This document shows, one piece after another, positions 16,221 through 24,370 of a stretch of 64,000 bases of DNA. Source of the DNA: Saccharopolyspora kobensis (lineage in GTDB: Bacteria > Actinomycetota > Actinomycetes > Mycobacteriales > Pseudonocardiaceae). A program made the translations under genes and the position numbers. The notes beneath the pieces were generated by a model. It saw only the letters and a program-made list of their open reading frames with translations, had not been told where the DNA came from and made no database searches. The DNA is taken from assembly GCF_900108315.1 (NCBI RefSeq), contig NZ_FNVB01000003.1, positions 155,464 through 219,463 of the forward strand, in the 5' to 3' direction. Position 1 is the first letter of the stretch; the number at the start of each line of letters is the position of its first letter.

Positions 16221-17531
16221 TCAGGCGTCCTGCAGCGGGAGGTGGGCCCGGTCGGTGACCCTGGAGACGGCGATGAGCGTGCACAGGGCGGTGATCACCG
16301 CGTAGAACGCGGGCATGTAGGTGTTGCCGGTCTGTCCGATGAGGAAGGTCATCAGCAGCGGCGCGGTGCCGCCGAAGACGGCCGAGGAGACGTTGTAGCC
16401 CAGGCCGTAGGCGGAGTAGCGGACGCGGGTGGGGAACAGCTCCACCAGCAGGATGTGCACGACACCGGTGTGGCCGGCGAACACCACGGCCATCACGCCG
16501 GCGCCCAGCGCGGCCAGTCCGACGTTGCCGGTGCTGATCAGCATGTAGCACGGGATTCCGGCCACCGCCATGGCCACCGCCGCGCCCGCGATGACCTTCT
16601 TGCGCCCGATGCGGTCGGAAAGCGCGCCCATGAACGGGATCGCCACGGAGATCGCCACCAGGCTGGCCGCGGTGACCAGCAGCCCGTCGACGGTGCTGAA
16701 CCGCAGCTCGGTGGACATGAAGGTGGGCATGTAGGCGAAGAGCACGTAGTAACCGGAGCCGTTCATCAGCGGGATGAACAGCGCCAGCCACATCGCCCGC
16801 CGGTGCTCGGCGGAGGCGAACGCCTCCTTGAGCGGGTTCTTCGACAGCCCGCCCTCCTCCTTGAGGCGGGTGAAGTTCGGGGTGTCGGTGATCTTGCGGC
16901 GGATGTAGATGCCGGTGATGCCCAGCGGGATGGCCAGCAGGAACGGGATTCGCCAGCCGAAGGACTCCATCCGCTCCGGGCCGAGACCGCTGGTCATGGC
17001 CGCGGCGATCAGCGTGCCGGTCAGCAGCGAGAGGAACGAGGCGATCTGCGCGTAGCTGGTGTAGAGGCCGCGCTTGCCCTCCGGGGCGTGCTCGGCGAGG
17101 AAGGTCATCGCGCCGGCCGCCTCACCGCCGACCGAGAAGCCCTGCAGGATCCGCATCAGGATGAGCAGGCACGGGGCCGCGACGCCGATCGCCGCGTAGG
17201 TCGGCAGCATGCCGATGGCGGCGGTGGCGACGCTGATCAGCATGATGACGAAGACGAGCATCCGCTGCCTGCCGATGCGGTCGCCGAGGTGGCCGCAGAT
17301 GATGCCGCCCAGCGGCCGGAAGAAGAACGAGATCGCGTAGCCCACGAAGACCAGCAGCACCGCGTTCTGCGAGTCCGGGAAGAAGACCACGGCCAGCGTG
17401 CCGGCCATGAATCCGAAGATGCCGTTGTCGTAGAGCTCGGCGAAGATCCCGACGCACCCGGCGAGCGTGACGCGCCGCGCGGTCCGGGCGTCGACTCGGT
17501 TGGGCACGGCGTTGGCGGCCACGGTTCTCAT
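16221..17531 (-). CDS. MHS-family metabolite:proton symporter
   Basis: A 436-residue, 12-helix facilitator of the metabolite:H+ symporter group (relatives: ProP, KgtP, CitA, ShiA). Typical segments are LYDNGIFGFMAGTLAVVFFP in helix 1, GHLGDRIGRQRML in loop 2-3 and LQGFSVGGEAAGAMTFLAEHAPEGKRG in helix 4-5. Members import carboxylates, betaines or amino acid-like compounds. The ATG overlaps the stop of pxpC (ATGA), so it belongs to the pxp operon and is probably the uptake system for the operon's substrate. Confidence 0.88.
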   Translation of the reverse strand: MRTVAANAVPNRVDARTARRVTLAGCVGIFAELYDNGIFGFMAGTLAVVFFPDSQNAVLLVFVGYAISFFFRPLGGIICGHLGDRIGRQRMLVFVIMLISVATAAIGMLPTYAAIGVAAPCLLILMRILQGFSVGGEAAGAMTFLAEHAPEGKRGLYTSYAQIASFLSLLTGTLIAAAMTSGLGPERMESFGWRIPFLLAIPLGITGIYIRRKITDTPNFTRLKEEGGLSKNPLKEAFASAEHRRAMWLALFIPLMNGSGYYVLFAYMPTFMSTELRFSTVDGLLVTAASLVAISVAIPFMGALSDRIGRKKVIAGAAVAMAVAGIPCYMLISTGNVGLAALGAGVMAVVFAGHTGVVHILLVELFPTRVRYSAYGLGYNVSSAVFGGTAPLLMTFLIGQTGNTYMPAFYAVITALCTLIAVSRVTDRAHLPLQDA

Positions 17532-18535
17532 GGTGTCTCCGATGCTGGGGCGGACGTGGTGGGCATGGGCAGGCGGAGGGCGTCGAACAGCGTCGACGCG
17601 CGTTGTCGGAGTGCGCGCAGCACGTCGCGCTGGGCCCGGTGGGCGGTCACCGCCTCGGCGACGCTGCGCTTGCGGAACCGGACGCGCTGGCCGGGCCGGA
17701 CCTGGCCGAGCGCGCAGAGCCCGGTCGCGGTGACCACGGCGAGCACCGGATAGCCGGCGGTGACCCCGCGGCCGCGGTGCAGCACCAGCAGTTCCTCGCC
17801 GGCGGGCACTTCGACGGCGCCGACCGGAACACCGCGCGAGAGCACCTCGCCGCGGGCTTCGCGCTGCGGAACGTCGCCGCGCATCCGCAGCCCGATGTGG
17901 TTGCTCTGCGGGCTCACGGTGTACTCGGCGTCGAACAGCCGGGTCGCCGACGCGCCGAACTCGGCGACGTCCGGGCCGTCGGTGACGTCGATGGTCCACG
18001 GTTCCCGGAAGCCCGGGACCGGTACGCCCAGCCGGAAGACCGGGTGGCGCAGGACCGGGTGGTCGATCGGCGGGACACCGCTGCCGATCGCGAGTTCGTC
18101 GTCGTCGCGCAGCGATCGGCCGAACCCGAGGATCGTGTCGGGGGCACAGCTGCCGAGCAGCGACGGCGCCGCCACCGAACCGCGCAACGCCAGGTAGACG
18201 CGCGCGCCGAGCCGGATCCCGCCGATGGTGACGGTTTCGCCGGCGCGGACCGCGGTCGGCTCCCACTGCGGGCGCCGGATGCCACCGACGGTGATCTCGG
18301 CGGGAGCCCCGGTCACGGCCAGGAGCACGTCGGTGCTCGGCGTGCAGCTGAAGTCCAGCATGGTGATCTCCACCAGCGGCGCGCTCTCGTCGTTTCCGAC
18401 CAGCACGTTCGCCACGCGCGCCGAGAACTGGTCGAGCGCGCCGTTGACCGGGAGGCCGAATCGGGACCGGCCGAACCGGCCGAGGTCCTGCACCGCGGAG
18501 AGGCCCGCTCGGTGGATCACGAGGTGGTCAGCCAT
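17528..18535 (-). CDS. pxpC: 5-oxoprolinase subunit PxpC (KipA / biotin-dependent carboxyltransferase family)
   Basis: A 335-residue protein of the KipA/AHS2 family. The typical start is LVIHRAGLSAVQDLGRFGRSRFGLPVNGALDQFS, and the centre has SPQSNHIGLRMRG. With PxpA and PxpB it forms the ATP-dependent 5-oxoprolinase that opens pyroglutamate to glutamate. The ATG at 18535 overlaps the end of pxpB by 8 nt; a longer start at 18556 would overlap more. The C-terminus is somewhat longer and more Arg-rich than usual. Confidence 0.88.
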   Translation of the reverse strand: MADHLVIHRAGLSAVQDLGRFGRSRFGLPVNGALDQFSARVANVLVGNDESAPLVEITMLDFSCTPSTDVLLAVTGAPAEITVGGIRRPQWEPTAVRAGETVTIGGIRLGARVYLALRGSVAAPSLLGSCAPDTILGFGRSLRDDDELAIGSGVPPIDHPVLRHPVFRLGVPVPGFREPWTIDVTDGPDVAEFGASATRLFDAEYTVSPQSNHIGLRMRGDVPQREARGEVLSRGVPVGAVEVPAGEELLVLHRGRGVTAGYPVLAVVTATGLCALGQVRPGQRVRFRKRSVAEAVTAHRAQRDVLRALRQRASTLFDALRLPMPTTSAPASETP

Positions 18536-19238
18536 CGGCGGCCACCAGCGGGGCACCGGCGTGCTCGTCCCACTGCTCGGGGCGGATCGGCACGAAGCGG
18601 AAGCGGTCTCCCGGGCGGTACGGGGCGAGGCGCTCGGAGTCGAGGTCGAGCACCCGGAGCGGGGTGCGGCCCAGCAGCGGCCAGCCGCCCGGGGAGCGCA
18701 TCGGGCAGATCACGGCCTGCGCGCCGGCCACCGCGACGGAACCGGGCGGCACGCTGGTGCGCGGCGAGGCCAGCCGCGCCACCGGGGCCGGGAACGGCGG
18801 GCCGTCCATCATCGGTGCGCCGACGGGTGCGCCGAGGCACCGGACGGTCAAGGTGGTGCCGGAGTGCAGCTCGATCACTCCCCGCTCGGTCAATCCGAGC
18901 TGGTCGGCCACTTCCGGCAGGTCGGGTCCGTGCTCACCACCGTAGACGACCGGGACCACGAAGAGCTTCGACGGCCGCTCGGCCGGGATCTCGCCCAGCT
19001 GGTCGAGCGCGTCTTCGAGCGCTCGGCGAACGGTTCGGTGGTCGGTGTCGGCGCAGTCGAACTCCACGAGCAGCGAGTCGTAGGTGGGCACGAGACCGTG
19101 CACGCCGCTCAGGCGGGCCTCCTCCAGCGCATCGGCCAGGGCGTGCACGGCTCGCCACCTGTGGTCGGCGTCGTCGTGCACTGCCTTGACGACCACGGCC
19201 GAGTCCCCGCAGTCGACGATCGCCACGTGCTGCCGCAT
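18528..19238 (-). CDS. pxpB: 5-oxoprolinase subunit PxpB (KipI / AHS1 family)
   Basis: A 236-residue protein of the KipI/AHS1 family, partner of PxpC. Diagnostic segments are VHGLVPTYDSLLVEFD near residue 46, VPVVYGGEHGPDLPEVA, and the glycine-rich end of the family, SPGGWPLLGRTPL. It starts 1 nt after the stop of pxpA and overlaps pxpC, so the three subunits are co-translated. In Bacillus the homologue also inhibits the sporulation kinase KinA, a role not expected here because there is no such kinase. Confidence 0.88.
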   Translation of the reverse strand: MRQHVAIVDCGDSAVVVKAVHDDADHRWRAVHALADALEEARLSGVHGLVPTYDSLLVEFDCADTDHRTVRRALEDALDQLGEIPAERPSKLFVVPVVYGGEHGPDLPEVADQLGLTERGVIELHSGTTLTVRCLGAPVGAPMMDGPPFPAPVARLASPRTSVPPGSVAVAGAQAVICPMRSPGGWPLLGRTPLRVLDLDSERLAPYRPGDRFRFVPIRPEQWDEHAGAPLVAADG

Positions 19239-19239
19239 G

Positions 19240-20025
19240 TCAGGCTCCCGCCTTGCGCCGGAGCACCTCGGGCAGCGGTGCGATCGCCACCCCGGCCGAG
19301 AGCAGCTCGTCGCGCACCCTGTGCGCCAATGCCACCGCGTCCGGTGTGTCGCCGTGCAGCAGCACGGTGTCGCATTCCACCGGGACGACCTTGCCGCCGA
19401 CGCTGCGGATGACGCCCTCGGTCACCATGCGGACCGTGCGCTCGGCGATCTCGGCCGCGTCGTGGATCACCGCGCCCGGCTGCGTCCTGGGCACGAGGGT
19501 GCCGTCGTCGGCGTAGGCCCGGTCGGCGATCCCGACGATGCCGACCGCCAGGCCGCGGGCCCGGGCGGCCTCCGCGAGCTCGCCGTCCTGGGCCAGCACG
19601 ATCAACGACGGGTCCACGCAGGCGACCGCATCGGCCACCGCACCCGCGTAGTCCGGCCGCGTGGCGACCAGGTTGCCCAGCTTTCCGTGCGGTGCCACGT
19701 GGTTGACGCGGATGCCGTGCGCGACGGCGAAGGCCTGGAGAGCACCGATCTGGTACAGCACATCGGTGCGGACTTCCCGCGGGGTCAGTTCCATCGCGCG
19801 CCGGCCGAAACCGGCCAGATCGGGAAAGCTCGGGTGCGCCCCCGCCGAGATGCCGCGCTGCGCGCACGACCGGATCGTGGCGTCCATGGTGCGCGGATCG
19901 CCGGCGTGGAAACCGCAGGCGATGTTCGCCGAAGTCACGACGTCCAGCAGCGCCTCGTCGTCGCCCATCGCGTAGGCGCCGAACCCCTCGCCGAGGTCGG
20001 CGACGAGATCGACCAGGTGCGTCAT
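19240..20025 (-). CDS. pxpA: 5-oxoprolinase subunit PxpA (LamB/YcsF family)
   Basis: A 261-residue cytosolic protein of the LamB/YcsF family. Signature parts are DLVADLGEGFG at the start, SANIACGFHAGDP, GAHPSFPDLAGFGRR and VPVECDTVLLHGDTP. It is the third subunit of the PxpABC 5-oxoprolinase and the first gene of the seven-gene operon. The ATG at 20025 has GGAGG eight nt upstream; the frame stays open upstream but lacks a better start. The operon runs divergently from a Nac-like LysR regulator. Confidence 0.9.
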   Translation of the reverse strand: MTHLVDLVADLGEGFGAYAMGDDEALLDVVTSANIACGFHAGDPRTMDATIRSCAQRGISAGAHPSFPDLAGFGRRAMELTPREVRTDVLYQIGALQAFAVAHGIRVNHVAPHGKLGNLVATRPDYAGAVADAVACVDPSLIVLAQDGELAEAARARGLAVGIVGIADRAYADDGTLVPRTQPGAVIHDAAEIAERTVRMVTEGVIRSVGGKVVPVECDTVLLHGDTPDAVALAHRVRDELLSAGVAIAPLPEVLRRKAGA

Positions 20026-20332
20026 TACGACCTCCGGGGAGCGTGAATCGCATTTCTTCCGCCCGAATGGATCGACGAATTGCGGCGAATTGACTTCGCC
20101 GCTGAACATTCTTTCGCGGGATCGGGATATCCCGGATTCGCCGAAACCTTCTCGATGCGTTTCAGCGAACGTAATGCAGCCCACCGCGACCGACAAATAC
20201 GCGTTGGGCGTGACGTGATCGCCGATGCTTATGGATGGTCGCCGATCCGCCGGGCGAGCGGCGTGCGCACAGCTCAGGGCGCCGCTGACCCGGACGTATG
20301 ATGAGCGGCTCCCGGGGCTGGAAGGGCTGCAG
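20026..20332. promoter_or_regulatory. Divergent control region between pxp operon and LysR gene
   Basis: This 307-nt gap is clearly less GC-rich than its surroundings. It holds a direct repeat CGAATTG-CGG-CGAATTG (one helical turn apart), a 21-nt inverted repeat at 20082-20102 (GCGGCGAA...TTCGCCGC) and a 12-nt palindrome CGGGATATCCCG at 20123-20134. All lie on the pxpA side, 57-110 nt before its start. They are candidate sites for the divergently encoded LysR protein. No canonical T-N11-A pair stood out. Confidence 0.45.
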
Positions 20333-21235
20333 ATGGACACCAGGCGTCTCTACTCGTTCGTCAAGATCGTCGATGCCGGGAGCATCACCCGGGCCGCCGG
20401 CATCCTGCGCATCGCCCAGCCCGCGCTCAGCCAGCAGGTCTCCTCGCTGGAGGCGCAGTTCAAGCAGCAGCTGCTGATCCGCAGCAAGCGCGGGGTGGCC
20501 CCGACCGAAGCCGGCCGCGCGCTCTACCGGCACGCCCAGCTCATCCTGCGCCAGGTCGACCAGGCCCACGCCGCCGTGTCGGTGTCCGGGCACGCCCCCG
20601 CGGGCAGCGTCTCGGTCGGCCTCGCCCCCTACAGCGCGGGCGCGGCGCTGGCCCTGCCGCTGCTGCGCGCCGTGCGCGAGCGCTACCCGAACATCCTGCT
20701 GCACATCAACGAGAACTTCGGCGGCGTCATCAGCGAAGCGATCATGACCGGGCGGATGGACATGGCGTTCATCTACGACGCGGGGCGCCGGATCCGCGGG
20801 GTGCGGTTCGAGCCGATGCGCACCGAGGGCCTGTTCCTCATCGCCGCCCCGTCGATCGCACCGGGCACCGCGGGCGAGGAGGTCGCGGTGGCCGAGCTGC
20901 GCGACGTCGAGCTGCTGCTGCCGAGCGGCATCCACACCATCCGCCAGGTCGTCGACACCGCGTTCCAGCAGGCCGCCCTGGAACCGAAGGTCGTCGGCGA
21001 GATCGAATCGGCGCCCACGCTGGTCAGCGCGGTGCGCGCCGGTGTCGGCGCGACGGTGCTGCCGTGGTCGGCGGCCAGCGCGATCATCGACGTGCAGAAC
21101 CTCGTGGTGCGGCGGATCGTCGAACCCGAGATCGAGGTCAAGCTCTCGCTGTGCACATCCGACCACCAGCCGCTGTCCGAACCCGCACTGGCCGTGCAGG
21201 ATCTGTTCCACGAGCTGATCGCGGAATTCGCCTGA
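20333..21235 (+). CDS. LysR-family regulator, Nac-like
   Basis: A 300-residue LysR protein with an N-terminal winged helix-turn-helix (residues 1-60: FVKIVDAGSITRAAGILRIAQPALSQQVSSLE) and a periplasmic-binding-like effector domain. The DNA-binding part resembles Nac, the nitrogen assimilation regulator. The ATG at 20333 has GGAAGG nine nt upstream. Divergent placement next to pxpA suggests it controls the operon, probably with an intermediate of the pathway as inducer. This is inferred from gene order. Confidence 0.87.
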   Translation: MDTRRLYSFVKIVDAGSITRAAGILRIAQPALSQQVSSLEAQFKQQLLIRSKRGVAPTEAGRALYRHAQLILRQVDQAHAAVSVSGHAPAGSVSVGLAPYSAGAALALPLLRAVRERYPNILLHINENFGGVISEAIMTGRMDMAFIYDAGRRIRGVRFEPMRTEGLFLIAAPSIAPGTAGEEVAVAELRDVELLLPSGIHTIRQVVDTAFQQAALEPKVVGEIESAPTLVSAVRAGVGATVLPWSAASAIIDVQNLVVRRIVEPEIEVKLSLCTSDHQPLSEPALAVQDLFHELIAEFA

Positions 21236-21324
21236 GCGAGGTTTCCCCCATCCGGTTCTGCGCGGTGGCGCGGTGCTGACCGGGAAGCATTCACACCGCC
21301 GATAGCGTCACGCGATTCCGGTAT

Positions 21325-21354
21325 TTGTCGCCGCCCCACCGCGCTGCCTAGCGT
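21325..21354 (+). promoter_or_regulatory. Predicted promoter of the ketogluconate/idonate operon
   Basis: TTGTCG (21325-21330) and TAGCGT (21349-21354) are separated by 18 nt and fit an actinobacterial housekeeping promoter. The start point would be near 21361, just before the inverted repeat at 21365-21391. Confidence 0.4.
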
Positions 21355-21364
21355 TCTCGCCGGA

Positions 21365-21391
21365 CGGTCCACCCGATCTGCTGGTGGACCG
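21365..21391. promoter_or_regulatory. Inverted repeat at predicted transcription start, operator candidate
   Basis: CGGTCCACC and GGTGGACCG form a perfect 9-bp inverted repeat with a 9-nt centre. It begins a few nt after the predicted start point and ends 23 nt before the first ATG. A repressor site or a 5' RNA hairpin are both possible. Confidence 0.45.
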
Positions 21392-21414
21392 CGCGTCTCG
21401 ACGAGGAGCGAATG

Positions 21415-22413
21415 ATGACGCATCGCGTGCTCAGCACCAGAGGGGAGCTACCCGGCGGCGGCCTGGCCCGGCTGGGCTCCGAAGTGGAGCTCGTCTCCTG
21501 GGCCGGCACCGGCAGGCCGGAGGCCGAAGAGCTGGCCGAACTCGCCGCCGGGGTCGATGCGATCCTGGCCCTGGGGAACGATTCCGTCGACGCCGGACTG
21601 CTGGCCGCGGCCGGCCCGGCGCTGCGCGTGGTGGGCCTCGCGAGCATGGGCTACGACGCGGTCGACCAGCGGGCCGCCGCGGATCGGGGCGTCGTGGTCA
21701 CCCACACCCCCGGCGTGCTGGCCGAGACCACCGCGGACCTGGCGTTCGCACTGGCGCTCATGGCGCGGCGCCGTCTCGGTTCGGCCCGCGACGCCCTGCA
21801 CGCCGGGCAGTGGGACGCGTTCCGGATGCACGACCACCTCGGTCTGGACGTGTTCGGCGCGACGCTAGGCCTGGTCGGTTACGGCCAGATCGGCCGTGCG
21901 GTGGCGCGGCGCGCCGCCGGGTTCGGCATGCGCGTCCTGCACCACGACCCGTTCGCCCCGGAGGACGACGGCCTGTCCTGGGCGGCCGACTTCCCCACCC
22001 TGCTCGCCGAATCCGACATCGTTTCGCTGCACGTGCCGCTCACCGAGTCCACCCGCGGGCTCATCGGTGCGGAGGAGCTGCGCGCGATGAAGCCCACCGC
22101 GACGGTGGTCAACACCTCGCGCGGCGGGGTCGTCGACGAGGCGGCGCTGCTGGCCGCGCTGCGCGACGGGGTGATCCACTCCGCCGGGCTGGACGTCTTC
22201 GAACGCGAGCCGCGCGGCACCGACGTCGCCGATCTCGTCGAGCAGTCCCGCCTGGTCGCGCTGCCGCACGTCGGCTCGGCCACCGAGGCGACCCGCGCGG
22301 CCATGGTCGACCTCGCCGTGGACAACATCCTCGCCGTCCTCTCGGGCCGCCCGGCTCGCACACCGCTGCCGGGCACCGCTGCGGTTCCGGGAATCGCGGA
22401 GGGCGTGCGATGA
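21415..22413 (+). CDS. D-isomer 2-hydroxyacid dehydrogenase (2-ketogluconate/glyoxylate reductase-like)
   Basis: A 332-residue NAD(P)H-dependent dehydrogenase of the D-2-hydroxyacid family. The Rossmann motif is GLVGYGQIGRAVA. The catalytic residues are the Arg in NTSRGGVVDE, the Glu of the FEREPRG region and the His in LPHVGSAT. Its neighbours (gluconate 5-dehydrogenase, idonate 5-dehydrogenase, 6-phosphogluconate dehydrogenase) suggest a GhrB/2-ketogluconate reductase role. Two ATGs are adjacent (21412, 21415); the second is better spaced from GAGGAG. The stop overlaps the next ATG. Confidence 0.85.
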   Translation: MTHRVLSTRGELPGGGLARLGSEVELVSWAGTGRPEAEELAELAAGVDAILALGNDSVDAGLLAAAGPALRVVGLASMGYDAVDQRAAADRGVVVTHTPGVLAETTADLAFALALMARRRLGSARDALHAGQWDAFRMHDHLGLDVFGATLGLVGYGQIGRAVARRAAGFGMRVLHHDPFAPEDDGLSWAADFPTLLAESDIVSLHVPLTESTRGLIGAEELRAMKPTATVVNTSRGGVVDEAALLAALRDGVIHSAGLDVFEREPRGTDVADLVEQSRLVALPHVGSATEATRAAMVDLAVDNILAVLSGRPARTPLPGTAAVPGIAEGVR

Positions 22414-23180
22414 GCCACCCGGTGTTCGACATCAGCGGGCGCGTCGCGCTCGTCACCGGCTCCAGCAAGGGAATCGGCAACGCACTGGCGCGAGGCCTGC
22501 TCGAAGCCGGCTGCACGGTCGTCCTCAATGGACGCGAGGAGTCCAGGCTGGCCGAGGCGCGCGAGGAGCTTTCCGGCCTGACCGGTGCGACCGCGCACGC
22601 GCTCGCGTTCGACGTGACCGATCCGGTCGCGGTCGCGGACGGCATCGCCCGCGCCGAGGAGCTGGCGGGCCCGATCGACGTCCTGGTCAACAACACCGGG
22701 GTGCAGCACCGCGCGCCGTTCACCGAGTTCGCCGACGCGGACTGGTACCGGCTGCTCGACACCAACCTCAGCAGCGCCTTCCTCGTCGGGCGCGAGGTCG
22801 CCCGGCGGATGGTGCCGCGCGGCAGCGGGAAGATCATCAACATCTGCTCGGTGCAGAGCGAGCTGGTGCGGCCCGGCATCGCCCCGTACTCCGCCACCAA
22901 GGGCGGCCTCAAGCAGCTGACCAAGGGCATGTGCGCCGACCTGGGTCCCTCCGGCATCCAGGTGAACGGGCTGGCTCCCGGCTACTTCGAGACCGAGCTG
23001 ACCGCCGCCCTGGTCGCCGACGAGGAGTTCAGCGAGTGGGTCCGCGGTCGCACCCCGGCAGGCCGGTGGGGCCGGGTGTCCGATCTCGTCGGCGCCCTGC
23101 TGTTCCTGGCCTCCCCGGCCTCCGACTTCGTCAACGGCCAGCTGCTGCACGTCGACGGCGGCATGACTTCCGTTCTCTGA
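22410..23180 (+). CDS. Gluconate 5-dehydrogenase (SDR, IdnO/Gno type)
   Basis: A 256-residue classical SDR. It has TGSSKGIG, NNTGVQHRAPF (typical of gluconate 5-dehydrogenases), and the catalytic YSATKGG. The C-terminus ends with VNGQLLHVDGGMTSVL. The enzyme interconverts D-gluconate and 5-keto-D-gluconate with NAD(P). The ATG overlaps the stop of the preceding dehydrogenase gene (ATGA). Followed after 23 nt by an idonate 5-dehydrogenase, which makes 5-ketogluconate, so the two steps fit together. Confidence 0.85.
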   Translation: MSHPVFDISGRVALVTGSSKGIGNALARGLLEAGCTVVLNGREESRLAEAREELSGLTGATAHALAFDVTDPVAVADGIARAEELAGPIDVLVNNTGVQHRAPFTEFADADWYRLLDTNLSSAFLVGREVARRMVPRGSGKIINICSVQSELVRPGIAPYSATKGGLKQLTKGMCADLGPSGIQVNGLAPGYFETELTAALVADEEFSEWVRGRTPAGRWGRVSDLVGALLFLASPASDFVNGQLLHVDGGMTSVL

Positions 23181-23203
23181 CCACCGAACCCGCTGGAGGG
23201 GCG

Positions 23204-24253
23204 ATGTCCACACGTGCGTGCGTCGTGCACGGAGCAGGCGATCTGCGCGTCGAAGAGCGGGAAGCGGCACCGCCCGGCGGTGGCGAGGTCGCGGTCTCGG
23301 TGGCGCTGGGCGGCATCTGCGGATCCGACCTGCACTACTACCACCGCGGTTCGGTCGGCGACTTCCAGGTGCGCGAACCCATGGTGCTCGGTCACGAGGT
23401 CGTCGGGCACGTGGCCGCCACCGGCGACGGGGTGAACGATCTCGCCGTCGGCGCGCCGGTCGCGATCCACCCGGCGACGCCGTGCGGCAGCTGCCCGGAA
23501 TGCGCGCTCGACCACCGCAACGTCTGCGCCCACAGCCGCTACCTCGGCAGCGCGGCCCGCACTCCGCACGTGCAGGGCGGGTTCGCGCAGCACATCGTCG
23601 TGCCCGCCGACCAGGTCCGCCCGCTGCCCGACGGACTGGGCCTGCGCCGGGCCGTGCTCGCCGAACCGCTGTCGGTCGCCCTGCACGCCGTGCGACGCGC
23701 AGGCGATGTCGCGGGCCGGCGGGTCCTGGTCACCGGGGCGGGGCCGATCGGGTGCCTGGCGGTGGCGGCGTTGCGCGACGCCGGAGCGGCCGAGGTGATC
23801 GTCACCGACCTGCTCGACGCGCCGCTGGCCATCGCCGCGCAGGTCGGGGCGACCTCGACGATCCGGGCCGATCGCGGGATGCCCGACCAGGTCGACCTCG
23901 CCATCGAGGCCTCCGGCTCGGCGGCCGGTCTGAGCACCTGCGTGCAGGCCGTGCGGCGGCGCGGGACCGTCGTGCTGCTCGGCCTGCTCCCACCGGGAGA
24001 GACCGGTTTCCTCGGCAACGTCGTGGTGACCCGCGAGCTCCAGCTGACCGGCGCGTTCCGCTTCGACCACGAATTCGACGAGGCGCTGTCCCTGCTGGCA
24101 GGCGGCCTGCCGGTCGATCCGGTGCTGACCCACACCTTCCCGCTGTCCGAGGCCACCGCTGCCTTCGACATCGCCGGGAACCGCGCGGTGGCCTCCAAGG
24201 TCCTGCTGGACCTCACCGCGCCCGTTGGCTGCGCGGGGGCGTCCGCTGGTTGA
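23204..24253 (+). CDS. L-idonate 5-dehydrogenase (zinc MDR, IdnD type)
   Basis: A 349-residue zinc-dependent medium-chain dehydrogenase. Catalytic zinc ligands are the Cys of GGICGSDLHYYHRG and the His-Glu of LGHEVVG. Four Cys in PCGSCPECALDHRNVC hold the structural zinc. The Rossmann motif is TGAGPIGCLA. GSDLHYY and the FRFDHEF part match L-idonate dehydrogenases. It would oxidise L-idonate to 5-ketogluconate for the preceding enzyme. A GGAGG sequence sits 6 nt before the ATG. Confidence 0.83.
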   Translation: MSTRACVVHGAGDLRVEEREAAPPGGGEVAVSVALGGICGSDLHYYHRGSVGDFQVREPMVLGHEVVGHVAATGDGVNDLAVGAPVAIHPATPCGSCPECALDHRNVCAHSRYLGSAARTPHVQGGFAQHIVVPADQVRPLPDGLGLRRAVLAEPLSVALHAVRRAGDVAGRRVLVTGAGPIGCLAVAALRDAGAAEVIVTDLLDAPLAIAAQVGATSTIRADRGMPDQVDLAIEASGSAAGLSTCVQAVRRRGTVVLLGLLPPGETGFLGNVVVTRELQLTGAFRFDHEFDEALSLLAGGLPVDPVLTHTFPLSEATAAFDIAGNRAVASKVLLDLTAPVGCAGASAG

Positions 24254-24370
24254 GAATTGTCGCGGCCACCCACGCCGCGCGGGCATCCGCGACATACTTC
24301 GAAACGCCAATCCCGCAACCAGGCGGTGTCGGTGGATTCCGCCGTGCACAACGAGAACGGAAGACTTCCT

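Noticed and set aside
20080..20335. Nac site (ATA-N9-TAT) in the LysR control region
   Set aside because: No pair with the correct spacing was found, so I list only the repeats.
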